Assembly (NCBI GenBank): GCA_964568875.1
Contig: CAZMSH010000017.1
Location: forward strand, 1-64,000
Length of the DNA stretch: 64,000 bases
Direction: 5' to 3'
Source of the DNA: SLNP01 sp964568875
Lineage (GTDB): Bacteria; Bacteroidota; Bacteroidia; Bacteroidales; VadinHA17
Of the stretch, positions 32,832 through 41,415 are shown in pieces; the stretch's first letter is position 1, and every line of letters starts with the position of its first letter. The notes beneath the pieces were generated by a model. The model searched no databases and had not been told where the DNA came from. It was given only the letters and a program-made list of their open reading frames with translations. The translations under genes and the position numbers were made by a program.

Positions 32832-34868
32832 TTATTTCATGAAGCCGCTTCTTTTTAGCAATGGTTCTATTGAAGGCTCTCTGCCCCTGAAGTTTTTATA
32901 TAGCACTGATGGTTTTTCCGTTCCTCCTTTTTCAAGTATATTTTTACGGAACGACAAGGCTGTTTTGGAGTCAAACAGCCCCTTTTCGGAGAATAGTGCG
33001 AAGGCATCGGCGTCGAGTACTTCAGCCCATTTGTATCCGTAGTATCCTGCAGCGTATCCTCCGCCAAAAAGGTGTCCGAAGGCCACACTGATATTGGTAC
33101 CCTCGACCGGGTGGAACAGTTCTGTGGCTACCAATGCATTTCGTTCAAAGGCATCCACATCGGCGATGTTGTCGTTTTTAATTGTATGCCAGGCCATATC
33201 AAGCATTCCGAAACTTAGTTGTCGCAGGCAGGCATAACCTTCATTGTAGACTGAAAGTGCCCTGAGTTTATCGAGCAGAGGTGCCGGTATCTTCTCTCCG
33301 GTAATATAGTGTTCTGCCCATGTGTCAAGCCATTCTTTTTCATATGCCCAGTTTTCCATAATCTGCGACGGCAGTTCAACAAAGTCTCTCACCACCCCGG
33401 TTCCCGAAAGCGATTCATATGTACATTCAGATAATATTGCGTGGAGTGCGTGACCGAATTCATGCAGTAATGTTGTCAGTTCGTTGTGGGTAAGCAGGGA
33501 AGGCGCTGAGGGTGTAGATCTGCTGAAATTCATCACGAGAGAAACCACTGGTCTTATATCATCCTTGTCCGTTCGGTACTGGTTTCTGAAGGTTGTCATC
33601 CATGCGCCTCCGCTTTTTCCTTTTCTTGGGTGAAAGTCGAGATACAGAATGGCCAGGTGTCTCTTGCCGTCAAGTACTTCGAAGACTGTTACGTCTCGGT
33701 GATAAACAGGTATCTCATCTACTTCCCTGAAGGTTAAGCCGTAAAGTCTTTCTGCCAATGAGAAAACAGCCTTTTTCACTGACTCGAGCCTGAAGTATGG
33801 CCTGAGCATTTCGTCGTCAACTTCGAGGGTTGACTTTTTGAATTTTTCAGAATAGTATGACCAGTCCCATTTCATCAAATCACCCTTAAGCCCCTCTTCT
33901 GCAGCATATTTCGATATTTTCCTGAAGTTGACATTTGCTACGGGAAGGGCAGCAGACATCAATTTATTGAGGAATGACTTTACCTCCTCAGCCGAGCCAG
34001 CCATTCTGTCTTCAAGAACCAGTGAGGCATAGTCTTTATATCCCAACAGCTTTGCAAGTTCAAGCCTCAGGCATACTATTTTCTTTACAATTTCCCTGTT
34101 ATCGTGATCATTGTTTCTGAACGATCTTGAGGCATAGGCCCTGAACATTTTTTCCCTCAGTTGCCTGTTTGCCGCGTATTGCATAAAAGGTACAAAGCTG
34201 GGGGCATGAAGTGTGAATACCCAGCCATCAAGGTTTTGTGAAGCGGCCTCTGCTGAAGCCTGTTCCTTTATTTGAGCAGGGATGCCCTTCAGTTCATCTT
34301 CCTTTTTTATATGAAGCTGAAAATCATTGGTTTCTGCCAGTACGTTCTCTTCGAACTTCAAAGACAGCATTGCCAGTTCCGATGTTACTTCCCTGTATCT
34401 GTCGCGCCTGTAGCCTTCCAGACCTGCCCCACCGAGAATAAAGTTTCTGTATGTTCTCTCCAGGAGCATATTCTGCTCAGGCGTAAAAACGGTATAGTCC
34501 CGGTTCCTGTAAACCTGGCTGATTCTGGCAAACAGTTCTTCGTTCAGGGTGATATCGTTTGAGTAATCTGTCAGCAGGGGAGACGCTTCCATTGCGGCTG
34601 CCTGCAGGTCGCGGGAGGTTTCGGCACTGTTAAGGTTAAACAATATTTGTGAGATCACCGACAGCTCCATCCCGCTACGTTCCAGTGCCTCAACTGTATT
34701 GGCAAATGTGGGCGGTTCGCTGCTTCCGGTAATCTGGTCTATCTCTGATTTTGCCTTCTTTATTGCCTCGCTTATAGCTGGTATGTAATGTGCTACTGTA
34801 ATATCGGCAAAGGGAGGAACCCCGAAGGGAGTGTCCCATTTTTTCAATAATGGGTTTATGTTGCTCAT
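32832..34868 (-). CDS. M3 family zinc metallopeptidase (peptidyl-dipeptidase Dcp-like)
   Basis: A 678-residue thimet-oligopeptidase-type protease that degrades short peptides, usually in the cytoplasm. The zinc motif HEFGHALH is near residue 471, and the third ligand Glu lies about 25 residues on in the FVELPSQIMENWA segment, as in the family. No signal peptide is present. I chose ATG 34868 (MSNINPLLKKW) because the family starts there and because the upstream alternative at 34895 lies inside the predicted -7 element. Confidence 0.94.
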   Translation of the reverse strand: MSNINPLLKKWDTPFGVPPFADITVAHYIPAISEAIKKAKSEIDQITGSSEPPTFANTVEALERSGMELSVISQILFNLNSAETSRDLQAAAMEASPLLTDYSNDITLNEELFARISQVYRNRDYTVFTPEQNMLLERTYRNFILGGAGLEGYRRDRYREVTSELAMLSLKFEENVLAETNDFQLHIKKEDELKGIPAQIKEQASAEAASQNLDGWVFTLHAPSFVPFMQYAANRQLREKMFRAYASRSFRNNDHDNREIVKKIVCLRLELAKLLGYKDYASLVLEDRMAGSAEEVKSFLNKLMSAALPVANVNFRKISKYAAEEGLKGDLMKWDWSYYSEKFKKSTLEVDDEMLRPYFRLESVKKAVFSLAERLYGLTFREVDEIPVYHRDVTVFEVLDGKRHLAILYLDFHPRKGKSGGAWMTTFRNQYRTDKDDIRPVVSLVMNFSRSTPSAPSLLTHNELTTLLHEFGHALHAILSECTYESLSGTGVVRDFVELPSQIMENWAYEKEWLDTWAEHYITGEKIPAPLLDKLRALSVYNEGYACLRQLSFGMLDMAWHTIKNDNIADVDAFERNALVATELFHPVEGTNISVAFGHLFGGGYAAGYYGYKWAEVLDADAFALFSEKGLFDSKTALSFRKNILEKGGTEKPSVLYKNFRGREPSIEPLLKRSGFMK

Positions 34869-34892
34869 AATTATGAATTGACTGTCAATTCG

Positions 34893-34900
34893 CAAATATA
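34893..34900 (-). promoter_or_regulatory. -7 promoter element for the M3 peptidase gene
   Basis: The minus strand reads TATATTTG, a perfect TAnnTTTG, 25 nt before the chosen ATG. No -33 box at the right spacing was seen. Confidence 0.5.
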
Positions 34901-34976
34901 TTCTTATTTATTAAGATGCCTGTTGCAACAAAGCCATTCCATCCTTATTGTTAAAAAATCAAAAAAGTCAGCATGA

Positions 34977-35008
34977 TTGATATTTATTGGAAAAAAACGC
35001 TACTTTTG
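34977..35008 (+). promoter_or_regulatory. Promoter of the trp leader and trpB2
   Basis: TTG (34977-34979), a 21-bp spacer and TACTTTTG (35001-35008) match the Bacteroidota consensus. The G of the -7 box is 6 nt before the leader-peptide ATG, so the transcript may begin at or next to that ATG. Confidence 0.6.
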
Positions 35009-35013
35009 CTCCC

Positions 35014-35088
35014 ATGAATACAATATCGTTATACACCTGGCGCTGGCACAGCTTACTTAGTTACGCTGTGAAACCTGTCATCGTATAA
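35014..35088 (+). CDS. trpL: Tryptophan leader peptide
   Basis: A 24-codon open frame, ATG at 35014 to TAA at 35086-35088. Its centre reads YTWRWHSLL, with Trp codons at 35038 and 35044, one codon apart, in a very short peptide. Together with the competing RNA structures downstream this is the classical design of a ribosome-mediated tryptophan attenuator: scarcity of charged tRNA-Trp stalls the ribosome on the Trp codons. It is too short to be found by normal gene calling. Confidence 0.88.
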   Translation: MNTISLYTWRWHSLLSYAVKPVIV

Positions 35089-35143
35089 CGGATAAGATAT
35101 TTAAAGTTACCGGGGCACACTGTTCACAGTGTGCCTTTTTTTT
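35038..35143 (+). promoter_or_regulatory. Tryptophan transcription attenuator (pause hairpin, antiterminator, terminator)
   Basis: Three mutually exclusive RNA helices are visible. The pause hairpin pairs CACAGC (35047-35052) with GCTGTG (35065-35070) just after the Trp codons. The antiterminator pairs 35062-35072 with 35123-35133: 11 bp including two G-U pairs, with a Watson-Crick core CTGTGAA/TTCACAG. The terminator pairs GGCACACTG (35114-35122) with CAGTGTGCC (35127-35135) and is followed by eight T. A ribosome stalled at 35038-35046 would cover 35047-35052, free 35065-35072 and favour the antiterminator, letting transcription reach trpB2; ample tryptophan gives termination. Confidence 0.88.
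35114..35143 (+). terminator. Attenuator terminator upstream of trpB2
   Basis: A 9-bp GC-rich stem, 35114-35122 with 35127-35135, the loop TTCA and a run of eight T (35136-35143). It lies 39 nt before the trpB2 start, so it is a leader terminator rather than the end of the upstream, divergent gene. Confidence 0.92.
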
Positions 35144-35181
35144 GTGAAATACATTTTACTAACCACTTAATAATTAATGCT

Positions 35182-36549
35182 ATGGAAAAAAGAAAAAAGA
35201 TTATTCTGAGTGAAAGGGAGATGCCCAGGCAATGGTATAATATAATAGCCGACATGCCAAACAAGCCACTGCCTCCTCTACATCCTGGAACAAGGCAGCC
35301 TGTGGGCCCTGACGACCTTGCAGCGATATTTCCGATGGAACTGATAAAGCAGGAGGTGTCAGCAGAGAGGTATATAGACATACCCGATGAAGTACTTGAT
35401 CTTTATCGCCTTTACAGGCCTTCACCGCTCTTCAGGGCCTACAACCTTGAAAAGCTTCTTGGTACAAAAAGTAAGATTTATTACAAGTATGAGGGTGGAA
35501 ATTATTCAGGTTCTCATAAGGCGAACACTGCGATAGCACAAGCATACTACAACAAGCAGGAAGGCATAAGGCGAATCACTACCGAGACCGGTGCCGGACA
35601 GTGGGGCAGTGCGATGAGCTTTGCCTGTAATCATTTTGGCATAGAACTACTGGTCTTTATGGTAAGGGTAAGTTATGACAGTAAGCCGGGACGCAAGCTT
35701 ATGATGAATTCATACAATGCTAAAGTTGTACCTTCACCCAGCCAGATGACAGGTGCCGGGAGGGCTATACTTGAGGCCAACCCTGACTCTCCAGGCAGTC
35801 TTGGCATAGCAATCTCAGAAGCTCTGGAAATTGCAATTCAGGATCCTTATACCAAGTACTCTCTTGGCAGCGTTTTGAACCATGTTATTCTACATCAGAC
35901 AATAATTGGCCAGGAGGCACTTATTCAGATGGAAAAGGCCGGCGATTATCCTGATGTAGTAATAGGATGCTTCGGTGGTGGCTCCAATTTTTCAGGAATA
36001 GCTTTTCCCTTCCTGCGTGAGAAGCTGCTGAACAACAAAGATGTAAGATTGCTGACGATTGAGCCGGCCTCATGTCCCAAACTTACGAAGGGCCGCTTTA
36101 TGTATGATTTCGGTGACACAGCCGGTATGACACCGCTGCTTCCCATGTACTCTCTGGGTCATAATTTTATTCCTGAGAAGATACATGCCGGCGGACTGAG
36201 GTATCATGGAGCTGGTGTTCTCGTAAGCCAGCTTCTGAAAGATGGCTTCGTGGAGGCCAGGGCAAAACTTCAGCGTGAATGCTTCGAAGGGGGAGTACTC
36301 TTTGCACGTACTGAAGGCATTCTGCCTGCTCCAGAGTCGACGTATGCAATTGCCGGAGCCCTTGATGAAGCCAGAAAAGCCGATCTTGAGGGTGTTTCGA
36401 AGACGATACTCTTTAACCTGAGCGGACACGGTCATTTCGATATATCGGCGTACGAAAAATACTTTGAGGGTAATCTGCCTGATCATGAGCTAACCGAAGC
36501 TGAACTGAAGGCCTCTATGGATGGACTTGACCTTCCGTTTTTAGACTGA
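35182..36549 (+). CDS. trpB2: Tryptophan synthase beta chain, TrpB2 type
   Basis: PLP enzyme that joins indole and serine to tryptophan. The 455 residues and the motifs RPSPLFRAYNLEKLLG, YKYEGGNYSGSHKANTAIAQ (PLP lysine near residue 113), TETGAGQWG, SLGIAISEA and GGGSNFSG (phosphate grip) identify the TrpB2 branch, which is longer than TrpB1 and often lacks a TrpA partner. No trpA or other trp gene is adjacent. I start at ATG 35182 (MEKRKK); the frame is open back to a GTG at 35131, but that lies inside the attenuator terminator. The leader predicts induction by tryptophan starvation, and a bidirectional terminator follows. Confidence 0.95.
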   Translation: MEKRKKIILSEREMPRQWYNIIADMPNKPLPPLHPGTRQPVGPDDLAAIFPMELIKQEVSAERYIDIPDEVLDLYRLYRPSPLFRAYNLEKLLGTKSKIYYKYEGGNYSGSHKANTAIAQAYYNKQEGIRRITTETGAGQWGSAMSFACNHFGIELLVFMVRVSYDSKPGRKLMMNSYNAKVVPSPSQMTGAGRAILEANPDSPGSLGIAISEALEIAIQDPYTKYSLGSVLNHVILHQTIIGQEALIQMEKAGDYPDVVIGCFGGGSNFSGIAFPFLREKLLNNKDVRLLTIEPASCPKLTKGRFMYDFGDTAGMTPLLPMYSLGHNFIPEKIHAGGLRYHGAGVLVSQLLKDGFVEARAKLQRECFEGGVLFARTEGILPAPESTYAIAGALDEARKADLEGVSKTILFNLSGHGHFDISAYEKYFEGNLPDHELTEAELKASMDGLDLPFLD

Positions 36550-36566
36550 TGACATAAGTGAAAAAT

Positions 36567-36605
36567 AAAACTGGCGCAGGTAATCATCTGCGCCAGTTTT
36601 TTTTT
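36567..36605. terminator. Bidirectional terminator between trpB2 and the DUF3127 gene
   Basis: CTGGCGCAG (36571-36579) pairs with CTGCGCCAG (36588-36596) around an 8-nt loop, followed by nine T on the plus strand. The A-rich left flank gives a T-rich tail on the minus strand, so it can serve both convergent genes. Confidence 0.9.
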
Positions 36606-36607
36606 CT

Positions 36608-36991
36608 TCAGAAAGGAAGTGAATCAAACTCTTCGTTTTCCGGTGGTGCATCTTCAAGTGAGTGTGGCGGGGTTGTGAATTCCTCCGTTTCGGTTGTATC
36701 CGTTACCCGCTCGACCCTCCAGGCGTCAAGGTTGGTAAAATAATTTACCCTGCCTTCCTTTTCCCAGCGGTTGCCCTTTATGTTGAAGAGTACCCTGACT
36801 TCATCCCTTATATAGCTCTCATCAATAATATCACACTTATCCTGTACAAGCTGGAATTTTATGTAATCGACAAATACTGTTCCTCCTGATGACTCCTTCT
36901 TCTCAATGACAAATTCCCTTTTTCTGAATTTATCACTGACATTTACCACAGGATATATCTCAAACATTTTGCCTGTAATCTCAAAAGCCAT
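36608..36991 (-). CDS. DUF3127 protein with SSB-like C-terminal tip
   Basis: A 127-residue protein of the Bacteroidota DUF3127 family (core from EITGKMFEIYPV to NLDAWRVERV), predicted to be a small OB-fold. The linker after residue 95 is acidic and disordered and ends in EEFDSLPF. That ending resembles the acidic, Pro-Phe-terminated tip of single-stranded DNA-binding protein, which recruits repair and replication proteins. This suggests nucleic-acid binding, but it is inference. The stop of ppiB and its ATG are 1 nt apart, so it is the last gene of a unit with two prolyl isomerases. Confidence 0.82.
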   Translation of the reverse strand: MAFEITGKMFEIYPVVNVSDKFRKREFVIEKKESSGGTVFVDYIKFQLVQDKCDIIDESYIRDEVRVLFNIKGNRWEKEGRVNYFTNLDAWRVERVTDTTETEEFTTPPHSLEDAPPENEEFDSLPF

Positions 36992-36992
36992 A

Positions 36993-37454
36993 TTATTCAG
37001 TTGTAGTGATTACTATCTTTTCAATTTTATCGCCGGCTTTTATTGTGTCAATCAGTTCAACACCCTCTTCAACAATACCGAAGCAAGTATGTTGCCTGTC
37101 AAGGTGTTTGGTGTTGGTGCGGCTGTGGCATATGAAAAATTGAGAACCACCTGTGTTCCTGCCGGCATGTGCCATGGAAAGCACTCCGCGGTCATGGAAC
37201 TGCCGCGGGCCACTCAGTTCACAATTGATTGAGTAACCCGGTCCTCCGGTTCCGACACGCGGATCAGACATGTCTTTTGAGTAGGGACATCCTCCCTGAA
37301 TGACGAATTCAGGAATTACCCTGTGAAATGCAAGGCCATCGTAAAATCCATCTTCAGCTAGTTTGACGAAATTGGCCACCGTACCCGGTGCATCATCATC
37401 AAACAGCGATGCCACCATTACCCCTTTTGATGTGTGTATGGCTGCTTTTTTCAC
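36993..37454 (-). CDS. ppiB: Cyclophilin-type peptidyl-prolyl isomerase
   Basis: A 153-residue cytoplasmic cyclophilin that catalyses proline cis-trans isomerisation in protein folding. The catalytic core is visible: LAFHRVIPEFVIQGG (with the conserved His-Arg, Phe and Gln), GGSQFFICHS and the substrate-binding LDRQHTCFGIV, where the usual Trp/His segment has His. There is no signal peptide. Its start overlaps the stop of the FKBP gene by 4 nt, so the two isomerases are translationally coupled. Confidence 0.94.
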   Translation of the reverse strand: MKKAAIHTSKGVMVASLFDDDAPGTVANFVKLAEDGFYDGLAFHRVIPEFVIQGGCPYSKDMSDPRVGTGGPGYSINCELSGPRQFHDRGVLSMAHAGRNTGGSQFFICHSRTNTKHLDRQHTCFGIVEEGVELIDTIKAGDKIEKIVITTTE

Positions 37455-38146
37455 TTTTCAACAATGTCAAGCAGTTCCACTTCAAAGATCAGAGTCGCAT
37501 AGGGAGGAATAACCCCTCCTGCACCCTGTTCGCCGTACCCAAGGTTATACGGAATGAAAAACCTGAATTTGGAACCTACAGGCATTAGCTGAAGACCTTC
37601 AACCCAACCCGGAATAACGCCTCCAACTGCTATCTCAAGGGGTTGACCTGATTCTATTGAGGAATCAAATACTTCTCCATTGGTTAATTCTCCTTTGTAA
37701 TGTGCCCTGATGACATCATCAGCTGTCGGTTTGGGACCGGTGCCCATTGTGATGACTTCATACTGAAGACCCGACTCGGTTGTAATCACGCCTTCTTTTT
37801 TCTTGTTTTCTTCAAGGAATGTCTCGTTCTCAGCTATTACATCCTTGTATGTTTCAGCCATGTCTGCCTGTTGCTTCTCCTGAATGTAGGTAATAATGAA
37901 CCCCCTGGCATACATCTCGTCCATCACGTTCTTGCCCTCTTTGGCATCTACCATTCCTTTGGCCATAAGCTTCGGGTCTATCTCGAAATTATCCTGCTGC
38001 ATGGCGAAAAATGTGTTTACACCAAATGCATAAGCCAGTGAATCTTCCTTTGTTTCAATTTTGGCCTGCTGGATTGAACTACTTGAACAAGCCGAAAAAA
38101 TTACCGCAACAGTGGCGATAAGCAATACCATCTTTTTCATCTTCAT
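37451..38146 (-). CDS. FKBP-type peptidyl-prolyl isomerase, lipoprotein
   Basis: A 231-residue Mip/FkpA-like isomerase. The N-terminus has a signal peptide with lipobox IFSAC, so it is probably a periplasm-facing lipoprotein that helps fold exported proteins. An alpha-helical dimerisation domain (about 25-125) precedes the FKBP domain with VIRAHYKGELTNGEVFDSS, IPGWVEGLQLMPVGSKFRFFIP and LIFEVELL. It is translationally coupled to the downstream cyclophilin. Confidence 0.94.
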   Translation of the reverse strand: MKMKKMVLLIATVAVIFSACSSSSIQQAKIETKEDSLAYAFGVNTFFAMQQDNFEIDPKLMAKGMVDAKEGKNVMDEMYARGFIITYIQEKQQADMAETYKDVIAENETFLEENKKKEGVITTESGLQYEVITMGTGPKPTADDVIRAHYKGELTNGEVFDSSIESGQPLEIAVGGVIPGWVEGLQLMPVGSKFRFFIPYNLGYGEQGAGGVIPPYATLIFEVELLDIVEK

Positions 38147-38194
38147 TTTCTTGGTTATTTGTAAAAAAATTTGGCGCTAATATACTATATAATT

Positions 38195-38854
38195 TCAGAT
38201 TCTCACGGCTCTTATCATTTCCCTTTTTCCTTTTGCCCCCGGAAGACGATCTACCACAAAGCCATTCGACTGCAGGATTCTTCTCACCTCACCTTTTGCA
38301 GAGTATGTTACCAGTGTTCCGCCTCTTGTGAGTATCGCTGCCATCTTCTCAAAGACCTCATGACACCATATTTCGGGTTGTTTGGAAGGGGCGAAGGCAT
38401 CAAAATAGATAACATCCGCCTGCAAGGCTGGGTCATAAGTCTGAATATCGCCGTGAATCTTTTGAATCTCAAACCAGTCTGTTATCCTGACGGTCTCATT
38501 CCACCTGGACTGGTGTATTAAATGGAAAATGGCTTCAGCACCATATCCTGTTAACGAAGGATAGTTCAGGGCCGATAACAATTGATTATCAAGTGGATAC
38601 TTTTCAATAGTTATATATGTTGTTTTAATTTTTCTTTCGGCACTTCTCAGTGCCGTCAGCAGGGCATTGAGGCCGGTCCCGAAACCGACTTCAAAAACTA
38701 CAGGTGTGGTTTTCAGACATTGGTCAAAACCAGCCCTTATGAAGACATGCAATGACTCTTCAAAGGCACCGTTTGTCGAATGATAATGTTCGTCAATATC
38801 AGCCAGATAAAGGGTGTGTGAGCCATCGAGTGTTTCTACAATAGTTGGTTTCAT
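38195..38854 (-). CDS. mnmD: tRNA U34 methyltransferase, MnmD type
   Basis: A 219-residue SAM-dependent methyltransferase that completes 5-methylaminomethyl-2-thiouridine in the wobble position of tRNAs. The segment YHSTNGAFEESLHVFI, the SAM loop VFEVGFGTGLNALL and DVIYFDAFAPSKQPEIW are characteristic of the MnmD half of E. coli MnmC. The FAD oxidase half (MnmC1) is absent, as in many bacteria with stand-alone MnmD. The gene lies 11 nt after the SpoIIE phosphatase stop and 48 nt before the FKBP gene, in one long minus-strand run. Confidence 0.93.
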   Translation of the reverse strand: MKPTIVETLDGSHTLYLADIDEHYHSTNGAFEESLHVFIRAGFDQCLKTTPVVFEVGFGTGLNALLTALRSAERKIKTTYITIEKYPLDNQLLSALNYPSLTGYGAEAIFHLIHQSRWNETVRITDWFEIQKIHGDIQTYDPALQADVIYFDAFAPSKQPEIWCHEVFEKMAAILTRGGTLVTYSAKGEVRRILQSNGFVVDRLPGAKGKREMIRAVRI

Positions 38855-38865
38855 ATGGCAGTCAC

Positions 38866-41415
38866 TTATACCCTCAGGCCTATTACCAGAACATCATCAA
38901 TCTGATCATAGCCAGTTTTCCATTCTTCAAACGTTGAGCCGATATGGACCAACTGTTCTTCCATTGGCATGTGTGACAATGAGAGCAGAAGCTGTTGAAA
39001 TGGTTTATACATGAATTTTTTTCCTGAAGCTCCCCCGAACTGGTCAGCATAGCCATCGGAAAAGAGATAGAGAACATCTCCCTTTTCAACCTTTATATTA
39101 TGATTTCTGAACGGAGTGATGTCAGTAACATGTATTCCTATGGGCATTCTGTCGGCCTGATATCTTATGAGCTGATCTTTCCTGACAACATAGATTGAGT
39201 TATTGGCACCTGCATACTGAACCGACTTTGCTTCTGTGTCGAGTATGATAAGAGATATATCCATTCCGTCTCTGGCTTCTCCAATAACGCCCTTTTGTCT
39301 CAAGGCCCTTATTATCTCCTCACGCAGCTTGTCAAGAATTTCTGAGGCAGTATCGAAGTCGGTTGTGATCATTATCTCGTTGAGGAAGGTGTTCCCAAGC
39401 ATGCTCATAAACCCTCCCGGAACACCATGTCCTGTGCAGTCAGCAGCTGCTATGAATATGCGGCCTTTCTTCCTGAAACCCCAGTAAAAGTCACCGCTCA
39501 CAATATCCTTCGGTCTGAAGAAAATGAAGTTTTCCACACCCCATGAACTTAGAAAATCAGGAGGCAGCAGTACGGCATTCTGTATTCTGGCAGCATATTG
39601 TATTGAGTCTGTGATCGACTGGTTCTTCTGTTCGATTATCTCCTTCTGCTTGTTAACCTCACGGTTTTTTTCTTCAAGATCGGCATTTATCTCCTCTATC
39701 TTCCTCTTGCTTGCAGCCAGTCTTCGGTTACTTTTGCGTACCGATATCAGGGCCCAGAGACTCACCAGGGATACCAGCACCATCAGAATGGCTATGGCGA
39801 GGGTCATCCTCCGTGCATCCTTCTCTCTTTCGAGTTCAAGTTCCTTTTCCCTGGCCTGTGATTCGAGCAGCTCGTTCTGGCTCTGCAACTCTCGTTCGTC
39901 CCTGGTCTTCTTCTCAAGTTCAAGTTGCTGGCGCAGGCTCTCCTGCTCAAGGGTTTGTATCTCCACTTTCTGCCTTTCCGCCTCCTCCCTTTCCCGGCTC
40001 AGGGCAAGTGACTGCATCAGATTCTCTCTTTCAATCCTGGTTCTTTCCTGCTCGCTGTAGAGGAGCTGAAGCTCTTTCTCCTGGTTCTCAAGCTCTGCTC
40101 TCTGGCTTCTCAGCTCCAGGTCCTTTTTCTCTTCGTCGGCTATGTCGAGCTTAAGATTTTGCTCAACAGATTCATAATATGCTTTTCTGTCAGCCTGCAT
40201 TTCCTGTTCTGTAAGGCTAACAAATGCTATCGAATCTCTCAGATTAAGATGCTTCTGGTAATATTCAAGGGCTTTGATAAAGTCGTTGCCATTTTCGAGT
40301 ATCTCAGCGTAAAGGGCATAACATATCTGCAACGTTTCATAATTCTCCGATTCTTCCGACGAGCTTATGCAGTCAATACAATACATCTCTGCATTGTAGA
40401 GATCGCTGCGGTTGTTGTAGATAGTCGCCAGCAGCATTTCTATCCGTGCTTTTTCTGCCAACTGACCTGTCTTGCCGGCTAACTGGAGGGCCTCCCGGAA
40501 GTACCTGAACATAAGTTCATTGTTGCCGAGCCCCTGGTAGCAGATAGCCATATTGCTGTAAACACTTGCCAGGTTGAACTCATCAACTGGATCGGTGAGG
40601 CAGTACTCTTCAGCCCTTTTAAACCTGTTTACTGCTGAGCTCAGGTCTCCTGTGCGGTAATTAAGGAACCCTAAGTTGTTGTTCAACAGTATCATTCCCT
40701 GACGGTCTGATTGGGACTGACGTTCGAGGTTCCAGGCTGCCAGTTGCTTTGCCTCGCTGTTATCGCCACGACCGGCAAGAAGCGGAATTACCTTGTTATT
40801 CAAATCGAAGACCATGACATCGTCTCCGGTCTCTGAAAACAACTGTCTGGCCTCATCATACCAGATAAGTGCATTTGCAGTGTCAGGAACAGCTTCAAAA
40901 GACTCGGCAGCGCTCCTTGCAGCTACAGCCTTCCTAAGCTTATTTTCATTGCCATAGATACTGAACTCTCTTATATAATGACCGGCAGCCAGAGCAGGAA
41001 CACCGAAAGATCTGTATCTGGCTGCTATCCTGTTATGTATAGCAGCCGCAGGTATTGAATCATATGATGATTTGTACCTGGATGAGGCCATAAGCATGAA
41101 TCTCAGGGTATAATCCCAGATGTCACTCTTGTCATAAAGAGCTGCCAGTCTTTCACAGATTGAAGCCTCAGTGTATGGTAATCGACTTGCCGCAGATATT
41201 TGCCTGGCTTCGAGGTAGTAGATTCTTGCACTGTCAAAGATGCCTGCGTCAGAAAAAATATCTGCCCTGTTTATAAGTGATACGGCCAGTAGTGAGTCAG
41301 TCATATCCTGCTTTGCCATTAAAGGAGAATTGCCTGACGGTTCTGATGAGAGTGTAATAATACAGGTCGTCAGAAGACTCAGCACCAGTGAGAGTATCTT
41401 TGCAGGCTGCCTCAT
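38866..41415 (-). CDS. SpoIIE-family protein phosphatase with TPR and coiled coil
   Basis: An 849-residue signalling phosphatase. An N-terminal signal or anchor (about 1-23) leads to a TPR-type helical repeat region (about 40-400) that should be outside the cytoplasm. A long Glu/Gln/Arg-rich coiled coil follows (about 405-540), then a membrane helix (about 540-562), a second short coiled coil, and the cytoplasmic PP2C-like domain (about 600-849) with metal-binding Asp in GDFYWG, AADCTGHGVPGGFMSM and LFSDGYADQ. Relatives dephosphorylate anti-sigma-factor antagonists. It overlaps the TonB receptor gene by 1 nt, so both should be made together. Confidence 0.92.
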   Translation of the reverse strand: MRQPAKILSLVLSLLTTCIITLSSEPSGNSPLMAKQDMTDSLLAVSLINRADIFSDAGIFDSARIYYLEARQISAASRLPYTEASICERLAALYDKSDIWDYTLRFMLMASSRYKSSYDSIPAAAIHNRIAARYRSFGVPALAAGHYIREFSIYGNENKLRKAVAARSAAESFEAVPDTANALIWYDEARQLFSETGDDVMVFDLNNKVIPLLAGRGDNSEAKQLAAWNLERQSQSDRQGMILLNNNLGFLNYRTGDLSSAVNRFKRAEEYCLTDPVDEFNLASVYSNMAICYQGLGNNELMFRYFREALQLAGKTGQLAEKARIEMLLATIYNNRSDLYNAEMYCIDCISSSEESENYETLQICYALYAEILENGNDFIKALEYYQKHLNLRDSIAFVSLTEQEMQADRKAYYESVEQNLKLDIADEEKKDLELRSQRAELENQEKELQLLYSEQERTRIERENLMQSLALSREREEAERQKVEIQTLEQESLRQQLELEKKTRDERELQSQNELLESQAREKELELEREKDARRMTLAIAILMVLVSLVSLWALISVRKSNRRLAASKRKIEEINADLEEKNREVNKQKEIIEQKNQSITDSIQYAARIQNAVLLPPDFLSSWGVENFIFFRPKDIVSGDFYWGFRKKGRIFIAAADCTGHGVPGGFMSMLGNTFLNEIMITTDFDTASEILDKLREEIIRALRQKGVIGEARDGMDISLIILDTEAKSVQYAGANNSIYVVRKDQLIRYQADRMPIGIHVTDITPFRNHNIKVEKGDVLYLFSDGYADQFGGASGKKFMYKPFQQLLLSLSHMPMEEQLVHIGSTFEEWKTGYDQIDDVLVIGLRV

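Noticed and set aside
34869..34895. Upstream extension of the M3 peptidase start
   Set aside because: The start at 34895 falls in the predicted -7 element and the family begins at 34868.
35131..35181. N-terminal extension of TrpB2 from a GTG at 35131
   Set aside because: The extension starts inside the attenuator terminator stem and its U-run; the ATG at 35182 matches the family N-terminus.
39524..40154. Ser-rich proteins on the plus strand opposite the SpoIIE phosphatase
   Set aside because: They mirror the Glu/Arg-rich coiled coil on the other strand, with no plausible start signal or family.
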